Shown here in pieces: positions 25,312 to 34,627 of a stretch of DNA of 64,000 nt (the stretch's first letter is position 1; each line of letters starts with the position of its first letter). Source of the stretch: Lactonifactor longoviformis DSM 17459 (GTDB lineage Bacteria > Bacillota > Clostridia > Lachnospirales > Lachnospiraceae); assembly GCF_900129135.1 (NCBI RefSeq), contig NZ_FQVI01000011.1, positions 1 to 64,000 on the forward strand, given 5' to 3'. The position numbers were made by a program, and so were the translations under genes. Below the pieces are notes generated by a model. That model was not told the DNA's origin and ran no database searches. It saw nothing but the letters and a program-made list of their open reading frames with translations.

Positions 25312-26208
25312 ATGTATCACAACTTTGAAGAAATCATGAAAGAGATACGCAAGAATACTGATAAGAAAAACATAGCCGTAGCCGCTGCCCATGACTCTGA
25401 GGTTTTAGAATGTGCTGCTCTGGCGCGAAATGAGGGAATTGCCGCTTTTACACTAATTGGAATAGAGGATAAGATAAGAGAGATTCTCTTGTCCCTTGGA
25501 GAAAAACCGGATATGTGGGATATCATCCACCAACCAGATGACAAAAAATCTGCCATGCTGGCTGTGGAACTGGCCGCTGAGGGAAAAGCGGACGCTATTA
25601 TGAAAGGTCTCCTCCACACTTCTGACTTTCTGCGTGCCCTGTTCCACAAAGAATACTGCCTGGTCCCCCAAAAAGCGCTTGTCAGTCAGATAACCGTCAG
25701 TGAATTTCCCCAGGAAAACCGGTTTATCCTTCTGACTGACTGTGCGATCAATGTATGCCCTTCTTATGAGGATAAGGTTCAGATTATCAGAAATGCCGTA
25801 TCTCTGGCGCATAAGCTGGGAATCCATTGTCCCAAGGTTGCCTGTATCGCCCCTGTGGAGGTGATTAATGAAAAAATGCCGGAGACCATTGACGCGGCTA
25901 TGCTCAGCAAAGCCAATGAGCGGAGCCAAATCAGAGACTGCCGGGTGGACGGCCCTCTTGCGCTGGACAATGCCGTGTCCGCGGAAGCTGCAGCAGCAAA
26001 AGGCATTTCCAATCCCGTGGCAGGAAGCGCCGATATCCTCCTTCTCCCCAATCTGTGTACGGGAAATGCACTGGATAAAGCACTGCGGTATTTCGCCAAT
26101 CTGAAGACCGGAAGCGCGGTCATCGGCGCAGGTGTTCCAATTATAATGACGTCCCGGTCAGATTCCGCCCAAAATAAGCTCCATGCTGTGGCGCTCAGTG
26201 TTTTATAA
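25312..26208 (+). CDS. ptb: Phosphate butyryltransferase
   Basis: The 298-residue enzyme exchanges CoA of an acyl-CoA for phosphate, giving the substrate of butyrate kinase. Family features include AAAHDSEVLECAALA (about 24-38), GKADAIMKGLLHTSDFLRAL (about 88-107), LTDCAINVCP (about 142-151), DGPLALDNAVS and PNLCTGNALDKAL. It forms a two-gene operon with butyrate kinase (15-bp gap, AAAGGAGGG before ATG) and ends 8 bp before a strong terminator. The acyl group handled is probably the product of the divergent oxidoreductase. Confidence 0.93.
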   Translation: MYHNFEEIMKEIRKNTDKKNIAVAAAHDSEVLECAALARNEGIAAFTLIGIEDKIREILLSLGEKPDMWDIIHQPDDKKSAMLAVELAAEGKADAIMKGLLHTSDFLRALFHKEYCLVPQKALVSQITVSEFPQENRFILLTDCAINVCPSYEDKVQIIRNAVSLAHKLGIHCPKVACIAPVEVINEKMPETIDAAMLSKANERSQIRDCRVDGPLALDNAVSAEAAAAKGISNPVAGSADILLLPNLCTGNALDKALRYFANLKTGSAVIGAGVPIIMTSRSDSAQNKLHAVALSVL

Positions 26209-26215
26209 CCTTAAA

Positions 26216-26268
26216 AACGGAGCAGAAAAGCCCATGTAAAACCTATGGCTTTTCTACTCCGTTCTTTT
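26216..26268. terminator. Bidirectional terminator between ptb and nth
   Basis: A stem of about 17 bp (26216-26232 with 26247-26263, one mismatch) is followed by TTCTTTT on the plus strand and T-rich sequence on the minus strand. Its right arm overlaps the last codons of nth. Confidence 0.85.
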
Positions 26269-26887
26269 CACATATATCTGCAAGACAGCACCTTTCACAG
26301 CGGGGCTTTGTCCTGGCTGTACAGACATCTCTGCCGTGATATACCAGCCTGTGACAGAAATCACTTCCCTCCTTCGGAGGAATAAGCTTCCACAGTGCCA
26401 TCTCTACTTTTTTTGGATCCTTTATCCCATCCACAAGTCCCATGCGGTTTACCAAGCGGATACAGTGCGTGTCAGTGACAATGGCGGGTTCCCCGAAGAC
26501 ATCCCCCATGATCAGATTGGCACTCTTTCTTCCCACACCGGGGAGCTTCAGAAGACTGTCAAAATCTCTGGGAACCTTTCCCCCATATTCATTCTTTAAT
26601 ATTTTCATACAGGCACTGATATCTCTCGCCTTGCTCTTCCCCAGACCGCAGGGTTTTACTATGCGCTCTATATCCTCCGGTTCCGCAGCAGCCAGAGCAT
26701 CCACATCCGGATACTTTGCATAGAGGTCCTCTACCACCACATTTACTCTGGCATCTGTACACTGAGCAGCCAGGCGAACACTCACAAGCAGTTTCCAGGC
26801 ATCATCATAGTCCAGCGTACATCCGGCCTCCGGATATTCCGTTTTCAGTCTCTCAACAATCTCAAGAGCCAAGTTTTCCTTTGTCAT
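26243..26887 (-). CDS. nth: Endonuclease III
   Basis: Nth is the base-excision-repair glycosylase/AP lyase for oxidised pyrimidines. The 214-residue protein has the helix-hairpin-helix LLKLPGVGRKSANLIMGDVF (about 110-129) containing the catalytic lysine, the catalytic aspartate in VTDTHC (about 136-141), and the C-terminal 4Fe-4S loop with cysteines spaced C-x6-C-x2-C-x5-C (about 190-206). It is monocistronic with GAGAGG before ATG 26887. Its final codons form one arm of the shared terminator. Confidence 0.96.
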   Translation of the reverse strand: MTKENLALEIVERLKTEYPEAGCTLDYDDAWKLLVSVRLAAQCTDARVNVVVEDLYAKYPDVDALAAAEPEDIERIVKPCGLGKSKARDISACMKILKNEYGGKVPRDFDSLLKLPGVGRKSANLIMGDVFGEPAIVTDTHCIRLVNRMGLVDGIKDPKKVEMALWKLIPPKEGSDFCHRLVYHGRDVCTARTKPRCERCCLADICEKNGVEKP

Positions 26888-26939
26888 AGCGTTTCCTCTC
26901 TATTTTCCCAGCCTATTCCCTGCAGTCAGACACTGCCTC

Positions 26940-27758
26940 CTAATTTTTTGTCAGCGCTTCCTTCAGTTCCGCCACCGTCCGTCCCAGCACCGGATGCCTG
27001 AAATAAGGAGCAATCTGAGCCATAGGCAAAAGTACAAAGTCTCTCAGAGGGATTCCTATATGAGGAATCTGCAGTGTCTCCGTGTCAAGGATTAAGTCAT
27101 CATAAAAAAGGATATCCAGATCCAGAGTTCTGGGTCCCCAGCGAAGCATTCGTTTTCTGCCAGCTTCCTGCTCGATGCCATGAAGCATATCCAGCAGTTC
27201 AAAAGGAGTCAGAAGCGTCATTACCTCTGCTGCCCCATTCAGGAACTTATCCTGGTCTGTCACCCCATAAGGCTCTGTCACAATAAAATCTGATACCCTG
27301 CCCACCCGGCAGCTCTCCTGTTCCTTCAAAGCCTCCACAGCCTGAGTAAGATATTCTTCTTTGTCCCCCATATTGGACCCAAGGGCGATGTAGGCTCTGT
27401 GCCACCCCCTGGTAATCTCAATAGAAACCGTATCCAGAGGAAGCCCGATAGGCGCCCAGGGCTTTTTAATTTCCAGCTTCACCTGAGTCAGAAGGGAGAA
27501 GTGAAGAAGCAGTTCCTTTGCCAGGTTCTCCACCACTGCTTCTATGAGCTTAAAGGTGTGGTTTTCCATGTACTCCTTCATGAAATGACTGACTTCCCCG
27601 TAGTTAATCGAACGCTCCAACTGATCGGTCAGACCCGCTTCTCTGGTATCTGTATATAAGACAGCAGAAATCAAAAACTTCTGTCCCAGCTTTGTCTCCT
27701 CCGGAAACACCCCGTGATTGCAGTAAACCTCCAGGTTCTGTATCTTAATCTTATCCAT
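26940..27758 (-). CDS. folBK: Fused dihydroneopterin aldolase / HPPK
   Basis: This 272-residue protein fuses two folate enzymes. Residues 1-118 are dihydroneopterin aldolase (FolB; NLEVYCNHGVFPEETKLGQK near 8-27). Residues from about 121 are 6-hydroxymethyl-7,8-dihydropterin pyrophosphokinase (FolK; AYIALGSNMGDKEEYL, VTEPYGVTDQDKFLNGA, GPRTLDLDILFYDD). It makes hydroxymethyl-dihydropterin and activates it for FolP. It overlaps folP by one base (TAATG) at the end of the folE-HD-folP-folBK operon. Confidence 0.95.
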   Translation of the reverse strand: MDKIKIQNLEVYCNHGVFPEETKLGQKFLISAVLYTDTREAGLTDQLERSINYGEVSHFMKEYMENHTFKLIEAVVENLAKELLLHFSLLTQVKLEIKKPWAPIGLPLDTVSIEITRGWHRAYIALGSNMGDKEEYLTQAVEALKEQESCRVGRVSDFIVTEPYGVTDQDKFLNGAAEVMTLLTPFELLDMLHGIEQEAGRKRMLRWGPRTLDLDILFYDDLILDTETLQIPHIGIPLRDFVLLPMAQIAPYFRHPVLGRTVAELKEALTKN

Positions 27759-28576
27759 TATTCAGCCCCTCTTCCCAGGATCGCTTCCGTCATCTGTATC
27801 ACCCTGGCATTTTCTTTTATATCATGAACCCGCACAAAGGCAGCTCCCTTCATCACGCCCAGCACGGTGGTAGCCAGGGTCCCCTCCACTCTCTCATCTG
27901 CAGGCAGATCCAGCGCCAGTCCAATCACTGATTTCCTGGAAGTTCCAAGCAGCACGGGACACGCCAGCTCATGGAGGCGTTCCAGGCACCGGATAGCTTC
28001 CAGGTTATTTTCATAAGTTTTGCCAAATCCTACGCCGGGGTCCAAGATGATTTTTTCCATTGATATACCGGCTTTTTCGGCAATGGCCAATGTATCTCTC
28101 AGATCGCTGCACATATCTGTCATAAAATCTTTATAGTCCGGCTGGTTTCTGTTGTGCATCAGACAGCAGGCGGCCCCTGACGCTGCAATCACTCCCGCCA
28201 GTTCAGGATCATATTTTAATCCCCAGATGTCATTCACCAGATCAGCCCCCGCCTCGAGGGCTGCCCTTGCTACCGCACTTTTATAGGTATCCACTGACAC
28301 CGGAACATCAAATCTGGCCTTTACTGCCTCAATCACCGGCACAACACGGCGAATCTCCTCTTCCTCTGTAATCTGCACGTGACCGGGACGGGTGGACTCC
28401 CCCCCGATGTCAATGATATCAGCGCCTTCCCCAATCATATCCTCTGTGTGCCGTAAGGCCGCATCGCTTTCATTCCATCTGCCTCCGTCGGAAAATGAAT
28501 CGGGAGTTACATTGAGAATTCCCATAATGTAGGTATGATTCGCTGTGTCAAATACTTTATTTCCAATTGTCATCAT
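27758..28576 (-). CDS. folP: Dihydropteroate synthase
   Basis: FolP condenses hydroxymethyl-dihydropterin pyrophosphate with p-aminobenzoate; it is the sulfonamide target. The 272-residue TIM barrel shows IMGILNVTPDSFSDGG (about 17-32), GADIIDIGGESTRPGH (about 51-66), VPVSVDTYKSAVARAAL (about 92-108), DPGVGFGKTYENN and PVLLGTSRKS (about 212-221). The SRK motif and substrate loops look wild type. Two adjacent ATG codons start the protein; the first follows AGGAGACGGAAGTT. Confidence 0.97.
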   Translation of the reverse strand: MMTIGNKVFDTANHTYIMGILNVTPDSFSDGGRWNESDAALRHTEDMIGEGADIIDIGGESTRPGHVQITEEEEIRRVVPVIEAVKARFDVPVSVDTYKSAVARAALEAGADLVNDIWGLKYDPELAGVIAASGAACCLMHNRNQPDYKDFMTDMCSDLRDTLAIAEKAGISMEKIILDPGVGFGKTYENNLEAIRCLERLHELACPVLLGTSRKSVIGLALDLPADERVEGTLATTVLGVMKGAAFVRVHDIKENARVIQMTEAILGRGAE

Positions 28577-28598
28577 AACTTCCGTCTCCTGTATTCCA

Positions 28599-29081
28599 TT
28601 AGTACTTTAAAATCAAATTTTTTTTCTCCGGACTCCAGTCACACTGCGCTTCAGCCTGACATCCGAAGCAGCTCCTGGACATCTTGTCCGCCCGGTATAT
28701 GATTCCAGCCAGGTTCTTCTCCCCCTGTACTGTACTGTCCCTGTGCCTGACGATTGCTGTAAGAATCGACCTGCGCTCTTCCGGTTCAAAGCCGCAGTCT
28801 GCAAGTATCGCATCCGCTATAGGGACGCTCGCCTTCTGATGGGGCGTCTTGTCCCGGTACTGTACATGCCGCCCGATATCATGAAGAAGTCCGGCCGCGT
28901 AAATCCACTCTTTTTCTATCTTTAGTCCTTCTTCCAGACTAAAAAGATAGGCCAGACGAGCCACATCCAAAAAATGCGTCATGTCATGGCCACAGAAAAT
29001 GCGCTCTTCTTCGTATCCCCTTATCTTTTCCAGACATTCTATGTACGTAGGATGCTGTAAAATACTGTTTACTCTCTCCAT
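28599..29081 (-). CDS. HD-domain phosphohydrolase in the folate operon
   Basis: The 160-residue protein has an HD metal-dependent phosphohydrolase fold: GHDMTHFLDVARLAYL (about 28-43), the HD pair in LLHDIGRHVQYRD (about 67-79), a third histidine in IVRHRDS and an aspartate in IIYRADKMS. A four-cysteine tail (SCFGCQAEAQC) follows. Its gene lies between folE (no gap) and folP. Bacterial folate synthesis needs dihydroneopterin triphosphate dephosphorylation and no Nudix FolQ/NudB lies in this operon, so it is a candidate for that step. This is inference from position only. Confidence 0.85.
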   Translation of the reverse strand: MERVNSILQHPTYIECLEKIRGYEEERIFCGHDMTHFLDVARLAYLFSLEEGLKIEKEWIYAAGLLHDIGRHVQYRDKTPHQKASVPIADAILADCGFEPEERRSILTAIVRHRDSTVQGEKNLAGIIYRADKMSRSCFGCQAEAQCDWSPEKKNLILKY

Positions 29082-29636
29082 CTATTTCACCAGCTGATAA
29101 AAAGTGTTCTGCAGTTCGGTATTGCCTTCAAAGACTCCCCTGGTTACCATGGTGACTGTCTTGGAACCGGGCTTTTTAATTCCTCTCATGGTCATACAGA
29201 GATGCTCAGCCTCTATCATCACCATAACCCCTCTTGGGCTCAAATGCTCCATAAAAGAATCTGCGATCTGCGCCGTCAGCTGTTCCTGAAGCTGAAGCCG
29301 TCTTGCAAACACTTCCACCGTCCTGGCAATTTTGCTCAGGCCTACCACTTCGTGATCCGGTATATATGCGATGTGTGCTTTTCCATAGAATGGGAGCATA
29401 TGGTGTTCACAGAGAGAGTAGAACACAATGTCTTTTTCCACTACCATCTCATTGTTTGTCACATGGAAACGCTTTTTCAGATGCTCTCCCGCATCCTCTT
29501 CCATGCCGCCCACCAGCTCTGTATACATCCTGGCAATGCGATCCGGGGTCTCCACCAGGCCTTCCCTGTTAATGTCCTCCCCGATCCCTTCCAGAATGAG
29601 TCTGACTCCTTCTCTGACTTTATCCTGATTTACCAT
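29082..29636 (-). CDS. folE: GTP cyclohydrolase I
   Basis: FolE converts GTP to 7,8-dihydroneopterin triphosphate, the first step of folate synthesis. The 184-residue protein has the zinc and active-site motifs [18 protein letters not shown] (about 76-93), [20 protein letters not shown] (about 98-117) and [12 protein letters not shown] (about 147-158). It is the first gene of the folE-HD-folP-folBK operon. GGAG lies about 8 nt before ATG 29636. Confidence 0.97.
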   Translation of the reverse strand: MVNQDKVREGVRLILEGIGEDINREGLVETPDRIARMYTELVGGMEEDAGEHLKKRFHVTNNEMVVEKDIVFYSLCEHHMLPFYGKAHIAYIPDHEVVGLSKIARTVEVFARRLQLQEQLTAQIADSFMEHLSPRGVMVMIEAEHLCMTMRGIKKPGSKTVTMVTRGVFEGNTELQNTFYQLVK

Positions 29637-29823
29637 TTCTTTTGTCTCCGTTCAAAAATACTTAGTATACTGATCGATTTCTTATTATATCATACCTTCG
29701 GCATGATCGCCATTCGCCAAAAGTGAGCAATACTCCCTATGGCTCGCTAACGCTCATTATATCATATTTTTTGGTAAAAGAAACGATAAATTTATACATC
29801 TATCCCCAAAACTATACATTCTC

Positions 29824-31827
29824 CTACTTCAAAGCTACACAGTCCACCCGCACAATGGTATCCCCTTCGTTCCCCTTGATTACCACCTGGTATTCTGTGT
29901 CCGCATCATAGGGCTGCATCAGAGGCTGAATGCCATATTTTTGATACATGAGCTTATTTTCCAGGGCTTTGATCTTTGCTTTGCCGTCTATGGTCTCCCT
30001 TTTTAAAGATACCCGGCCGTAATCGTTCCAGGAACCGGACTCTTTTTCCTGGGTGACAGCCACAATCTTAAGAATCTCGTAATCACTGAGTTTTTTATCC
30101 GCAGGGATTCCTTTCCCTTTCAGAAAATTTACTGTCTCTGTAAAAGAAGGGTAAATATAGCCAATGCCTCCGTTCATACTTCCTTCCTTCGCAAAATTCA
30201 GCATACCAAGGGGCACATCCCCCATGGCCTCCTTCATGGATAAATCCTCCAGATCTCTTCTGTAACAGGCGAACAGCTCCCTCTTTTCTTCACCGCTGAG
30301 GTCAGGCGTCAGCACAGACACTCCGTTGGACCAGGTGAATTCATAGCCGTTATCAATGTCCTCTTCCCCATAGGAAATCAGTGACACCGTTCCAGCCTTA
30401 TATTCCCCGCTCTCATAAATGGGCTGAAATGCTTCCAAGTCCTCCGAAGAGACTACCGGATACTGCCGATAAATGTCGGAACCATTTTTCATATGATAGG
30501 CAACCGCAGCGTAAGTCATTGCCTCCTGTTTCCCCTCCGTGTGTTCTGACAGACCCCGGATCCAGTCCAATACAGCAGCTTTTCTCTCTCCGGTAAGTTC
30601 CATATGGCGGAAACGGCTTTCTGCCATCGAATCATTCCTCAGATCCTCTTTTAGAAATTCGCTGTAAGGATCTGTGTCATCCATGCCCTTAATGCTTACC
30701 GACACAGAACTTACCTTCGCTTCCTCCGGCAGATAAGAATCATACCCCCAGAGATCCCAGTAAAAACTGCACGCAATCAATGCACATATCCCTGCAGTAA
30801 GAAACATCTGCCGCTGCCTGGACAGCATGGCCCGAAAACGGAACTGAAAAATCACCTCTGCCAGTCCGTGGAAGGTGAACACTGCCGCCAGAATCCCTGC
30901 CAGCACCCATACCACAGAACCGCTCTGACCCCCGCACAGGCGGAAAAAATATCCCCCCATAAGGCCCAGAGGAACTACAAACAAGAACCGAAGAACCAGC
31001 TGCGCAGCGGGAAATGCTATGGCTTTTCCTGCCGCTTCTGCGGGGCGGCGGTAAAAGAATACCCTGAGCAGAACATACAGAACTGCTGCCAATCCCAGGG
31101 CAGCCGCAAGATACGGAGCATAGTCGTGCAGGGACCACCTGCCTGCCCCAGTCCCATATTCCCCGAGACCGGCCATCCTCTGATATAAATCCAGGGGAGA
31201 AAGATACAGATTTATGCGATTCAGCCAGTCGGCCTGGTAAAAAGTCTGAAAAAACATTTTGCTGTACATCTGTACAATGATCCCAAAGGTTACCGACACA
31301 TAAAAAACGAAAAAAGCCAGCAGTCCCGCAGCGATCACAATATTTCCCGTCAGCAGCACAGCCAGCAAAGTAATATGATAGAACAAAAGAAAGCCAGCCC
31401 CTGCTACCAGAACCCCGGCCAGTGCCAGATAGAGACTGTCGCCCATATGCTTCGGATCTTTGATGAACCAGCATAAAAGATGGGAGATAAAACAGGGAAC
31501 TGCAAAAATCAGTAACCCATTCCAGTAAGCAGCAGAGAATAACGTTCTTCTCCTCACAGGCAGGCTGAAGTAAAAGTCTGTCCTGTCCTGGGAAAAGAGA
31601 TAGGAAAATCCCTGGATTCCGCACAGAACAGCCAGAAGAATACTGATCGCCATAACAGTCTGGTTCCCGGGACCAAGTCTGTCATCTCCGGCCCAGAGCA
31701 ATCCACTTCCCCCGGATGCAGTTTCCAGTACGTACATACCGAACAAATAGCAGGAAAGTACCATGAGCCATATTCTCCTCTTAAAGTCCTCCTTCATTCT
31801 TTTAAGAAATGAGAGTCTTGATGTCAT
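29824..31827 (-). CDS. ABC-2-type transporter permease with large C-terminal domain
   Basis: The 667-residue membrane protein has about ten hydrophobic segments in its first 370 residues (for example AISILLAVLCGIQGFSYLFS and YFSLPVRRRTLFSAAYWNG) and a soluble C-terminal half of about 300 residues of unrecognised fold. ATG 31827 is chosen because GGAGG lies 9 nt upstream; an ATG at 31848 lies deeper in the ATPase gene without a site. The gene overlaps the ATPase gene by 26 bp and closes the response regulator-kinase-ATPase-permease operon. It probably exports an envelope-acting compound, such as a bacitracin- or lantibiotic-like peptide, or supports cell-wall homeostasis. Confidence 0.8.
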   Translation of the reverse strand: MTSRLSFLKRMKEDFKRRIWLMVLSCYLFGMYVLETASGGSGLLWAGDDRLGPGNQTVMAISILLAVLCGIQGFSYLFSQDRTDFYFSLPVRRRTLFSAAYWNGLLIFAVPCFISHLLCWFIKDPKHMGDSLYLALAGVLVAGAGFLLFYHITLLAVLLTGNIVIAAGLLAFFVFYVSVTFGIIVQMYSKMFFQTFYQADWLNRINLYLSPLDLYQRMAGLGEYGTGAGRWSLHDYAPYLAAALGLAAVLYVLLRVFFYRRPAEAAGKAIAFPAAQLVLRFLFVVPLGLMGGYFFRLCGGQSGSVVWVLAGILAAVFTFHGLAEVIFQFRFRAMLSRQRQMFLTAGICALIACSFYWDLWGYDSYLPEEAKVSSVSVSIKGMDDTDPYSEFLKEDLRNDSMAESRFRHMELTGERKAAVLDWIRGLSEHTEGKQEAMTYAAVAYHMKNGSDIYRQYPVVSSEDLEAFQPIYESGEYKAGTVSLISYGEEDIDNGYEFTWSNGVSVLTPDLSGEEKRELFACYRRDLEDLSMKEAMGDVPLGMLNFAKEGSMNGGIGYIYPSFTETVNFLKGKGIPADKKLSDYEILKIVAVTQEKESGSWNDYGRVSLKRETIDGKAKIKALENKLMYQKYGIQPLMQPYDADTEYQVVIKGNEGDTIVRVDCVALK

Positions 31828-32701
31828 AACCAATAGCCTCCGTTTCATTTATAAATATTTCCTCCAGAGTAAGGGGGAGAAACTCCCAGCATTCCGGTTC
31901 CAGACTCTCTATTGCTGCCCGGACTTCCTCTTTTCCCCCTCTTGCCAGCAATGTAGTCAAGAATCCTGTCTGTCTGCAGGAAACCAGGGAAAGGCCTGCG
32001 GATAACAGTTCCTTGCCGGAATCTTTGAAGATACCCTGCACCTTATGAATTTCATATTCCATATTCTGTATATCCCTGGACAGGAGTACACCCCCCTTGT
32101 GCAAAATTCCAATGTAGTCACAGCATTCTTCCAGTTCTCTCAGATTGTGGGAAGCGATTACCAAAGTCAGTTCTCTTCGCCCCATCTCATCCCGAAGAAT
32201 TCCTGTGACGGACTGGCGCACAACCGGATCCAAACCGTCGAATACCTCGTCACAGAGTATATATTTTGTGTTGGCACACACTGCGCATAAGATACTTACC
32301 TGCTTTTTCATCCCTTTCGAAAACGTCCGCAGCCGCTGGTTTTCCTCAAACCCAAAGTATTTCGCTAATTCTAAAAACCGTTCTGCTGAAAAGTCCGGAT
32401 AAGTATTTTTGTAAAACCGGGCCAGGCTGGCAGTGGTTGCATTTGCAAAAAAGTATGGTTTATCCGGCAGGAAAAAAATTTTTTCTTTCACCGCTGGCAC
32501 ATCAAAGATATTCTCACCATCAGCTGTAATACTCCCCTCGTCCGGCCGCAGAATACCGGCCGCAATTCTAAGAAGGGTAGTTTTCCCGGCCCCGTTGGTT
32601 CCCAGAAGGCCGGTAACCGCTCCGTCCTGAATCGTCAGCGTTACGTTATTTACTGCTTTGACCTCTTCAAAGCTTTTGCTTATCTCTCGTATCTCTATCA
32701 T
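31802..32701 (-). CDS. ABC transporter ATP-binding protein
   Basis: The 299-residue ATPase shows Walker A GTNGAGKTT (about 34-42), a degenerate signature FSKGMKKQ (about 124-131, replacing LSGGQ), Walker B YILCDEVFDGLDP (about 145-157) and the switch histidine in VIASHNLRELEE. It pairs with the permease gene that it overlaps. The same signature form is common in YtrB-like ATPases of Gram-positive envelope-stress transporters. It overlaps the kinase gene upstream by 35 bp. Confidence 0.92.
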   Translation of the reverse strand: MIEIREISKSFEEVKAVNNVTLTIQDGAVTGLLGTNGAGKTTLLRIAAGILRPDEGSITADGENIFDVPAVKEKIFFLPDKPYFFANATTASLARFYKNTYPDFSAERFLELAKYFGFEENQRLRTFSKGMKKQVSILCAVCANTKYILCDEVFDGLDPVVRQSVTGILRDEMGRRELTLVIASHNLRELEECCDYIGILHKGGVLLSRDIQNMEYEIHKVQGIFKDSGKELLSAGLSLVSCRQTGFLTTLLARGGKEEVRAAIESLEPECWEFLPLTLEEIFINETEAIGYDIKTLIS

Positions 32702-33878
32702 TTTCTGTCAGATTCCCCTTTCTGTCCGGCAGCATTACTGTAAATACAGTTCTCTCCTCCCCGCTCTCAGCATAGATCTCTCCCCCGTGGGCCTGGACAA
32801 TTTCTTTTGCTATGGCAAGCCCCAGCCCTGCTCCTCCAGTATGAGTAGAACGGGAGCTGTCCAGACGGAAAAACTTCTCAAAAATGGTCTCCAGCTGGTT
32901 TGGGGGGATGGGATCTCCCAGGTTAGAGAATGTGATCTTCACCTTGTCCTCCGTGCGGCATGCCCGGATCTCAATGACAGTGTCCTCATAGCTGTACGCA
33001 ATGGCATTCTTCAGAATATTATTAAATACTCTGGCCAGTTTTTCTCCGTCCGCCCATATCCACAGCTCTTCCGGAGTCTCGATAACAACTTTTTTCCTCT
33101 GCTGCTCTAAGATGGGATAAAACTGTTCACCAAGCTGCTGAAGAAGGAAGCCAAGATTAGCCCTCCCCAGATTGATCTGTATTGCCTGGAGATTAAATCT
33201 GGTAATATCAAAAAATTCGTTTATGAGTTCTTCCAAGCGGTATGCCTTATCCAGTGTTATCCCAATATATTTTGCCTTTTGCGCCGGGGGCATCTCCGGC
33301 ACTTCATCCAGCAGGGACAGATATCCAATCACCGAGGCCAGGGGGGTCTTCAGATCATGAGCCAAATACGTAATCAGATCGTTCCGCTTTCTGGTTTCCT
33401 TTTCCAGAATCCGGACCTGTCTAACTTCTTTTTCCCGAATCTGATGAAGCTGCGCTTCAATCCTGGCGTAATCGCCGGGAAGAGGAGGGATCTCCTTCTG
33501 ATTTTCCTGAAACTTTCTGAGGATATCCGCTATTTTTCCAATGTCCTGCTGATTCTTTTTTTTGGCCATACGGGCGGCAAGCCATCGCACAAGAAAGACC
33601 ACCCCCAGTACGAAGACAAGAAAAGCAGGATACAAAAAACTTTTCAGGGCATACCAGTTGATTGTCTGGGATTCTATATAGTCATTTGTTTCTGCATTCA
33701 GAAATGTATCCCGGTAAACAAAAGAATTGGTAAACCAGTCTACAAATATCCCGTTAAATGTTGTATCCAGAAGTGTGTAAAGGAACCTGCAGACTACAAG
33801 CACAAGAATGCCAAGCCCAACTGCCTTTACTGCTTTTACCCATTTATTCTTCAACCTTATACCCCACTCCCCAGACAT
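32667..33878 (-). CDS. Sensor histidine kinase (VanS-like)
   Basis: The protein is up to 403 residues. It has two membrane segments (about 17-38 and 72-93) flanking a short outside loop, a linker, the HisKA helix with LAHDLKTPLASVIGYLSLL (phospho-histidine near 172), and a HATPase domain with NNILKNAIAYSYED and SSRSTHTGGAGLGLAIAKEI. With the upstream response regulator it forms a VanRS/BceRS-like pair controlling the ABC transporter in the same operon. The start is uncertain: ATG 33878 lacks a clear ribosome site, and TTG 33854 would overlap the regulator gene by only 11 bp. Confidence 0.9.
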   Translation of the reverse strand: MSGEWGIRLKNKWVKAVKAVGLGILVLVVCRFLYTLLDTTFNGIFVDWFTNSFVYRDTFLNAETNDYIESQTINWYALKSFLYPAFLVFVLGVVFLVRWLAARMAKKKNQQDIGKIADILRKFQENQKEIPPLPGDYARIEAQLHQIREKEVRQVRILEKETRKRNDLITYLAHDLKTPLASVIGYLSLLDEVPEMPPAQKAKYIGITLDKAYRLEELINEFFDITRFNLQAIQINLGRANLGFLLQQLGEQFYPILEQQRKKVVIETPEELWIWADGEKLARVFNNILKNAIAYSYEDTVIEIRACRTEDKVKITFSNLGDPIPPNQLETIFEKFFRLDSSRSTHTGGAGLGLAIAKEIVQAHGGEIYAESGEERTVFTVMLPDRKGNLTENDRDTRDKQKL

Positions 33879-34536
33879 TCTTAATGTATTTCGGATTCTC
33901 TGCCGAATCTTTCATCTTCTCCCGGATATGACGGATGTGTACCATCACCGTATTATTGCTGCTTGTAAAATACTTTTCTTTCCAAACCACCCGAAACAAT
34001 TCCTCAGAGCTAACTACCTTCCCTTTGTTTTTACAGAGATACCAAAGAATGGAGAACTCAATAGGCGTCAGGCTGATAGGCTTTTCATTGAGCCAGCAGC
34101 CGTGCTTTTCTCTGTCCAGAACCAGTCCGGATACGGTAATCACGTCATCCTCGCTCCCCGGACTGCTGTATCTTTTATACCTGCGCAGCTGCGCCTTTAC
34201 CCGGGCGATTAACTCCAGTGGACGAAAAGGCTTTGTTACATAATCATCCGCCCCCAGGGTAAGACCTGTAATCTTGTCCATCTCCTGCTCTCTGGCGGTG
34301 AGCATAATAATTGGGTACGTATAACTCTCCCGGATTCTCTGACACAACGTGAAGCCATCCAAATCCGGCAGCATCACATCCAGAATCGCCAGGTCCAGGG
34401 ATGTCGTTTGTACGCATTCCATTGCCTCCGCACCTGTATAATACTTATATACCTGAAATCCTTCATTTGTTAGAAACAGCTCCACCAAATCAGCGATTTC
34501 TTTCTCGTCATCTACAACTAAAATCCGTGCCTCCAC
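33844..34536 (-). CDS. OmpR/PhoB-family response regulator
   Basis: The 230-residue protein has a receiver domain (VVDDEKEIADLVELFL near 7-22; phospho-acceptor aspartate in LAILDVMLPDLDGF, about 53-66; conserved lysine in DYVTKPFRPLEL) and a C-terminal winged helix (VSSEELFRVVWKEKYF, SNNTVMVHIRHIREKM). It is the first gene of the operon with the kinase, ATPase and permease. Tandem GCTTAA repeats 11 bp apart upstream suggest autoregulation. Confidence 0.94.
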   Translation of the reverse strand: MEARILVVDDEKEIADLVELFLTNEGFQVYKYYTGAEAMECVQTTSLDLAILDVMLPDLDGFTLCQRIRESYTYPIIMLTAREQEMDKITGLTLGADDYVTKPFRPLELIARVKAQLRRYKRYSSPGSEDDVITVSGLVLDREKHGCWLNEKPISLTPIEFSILWYLCKNKGKVVSSEELFRVVWKEKYFTSSNNTVMVHIRHIREKMKDSAENPKYIKNVWGVGYKVEE

Positions 34537-34627
34537 AGTACTTCCCCCTATGCTTTTCTATGTGTTTAATATCCTGAGCCATTATAGCAAAATTTACTTT
34601 CTTTTCTATTAACGATTTATACAGAAA

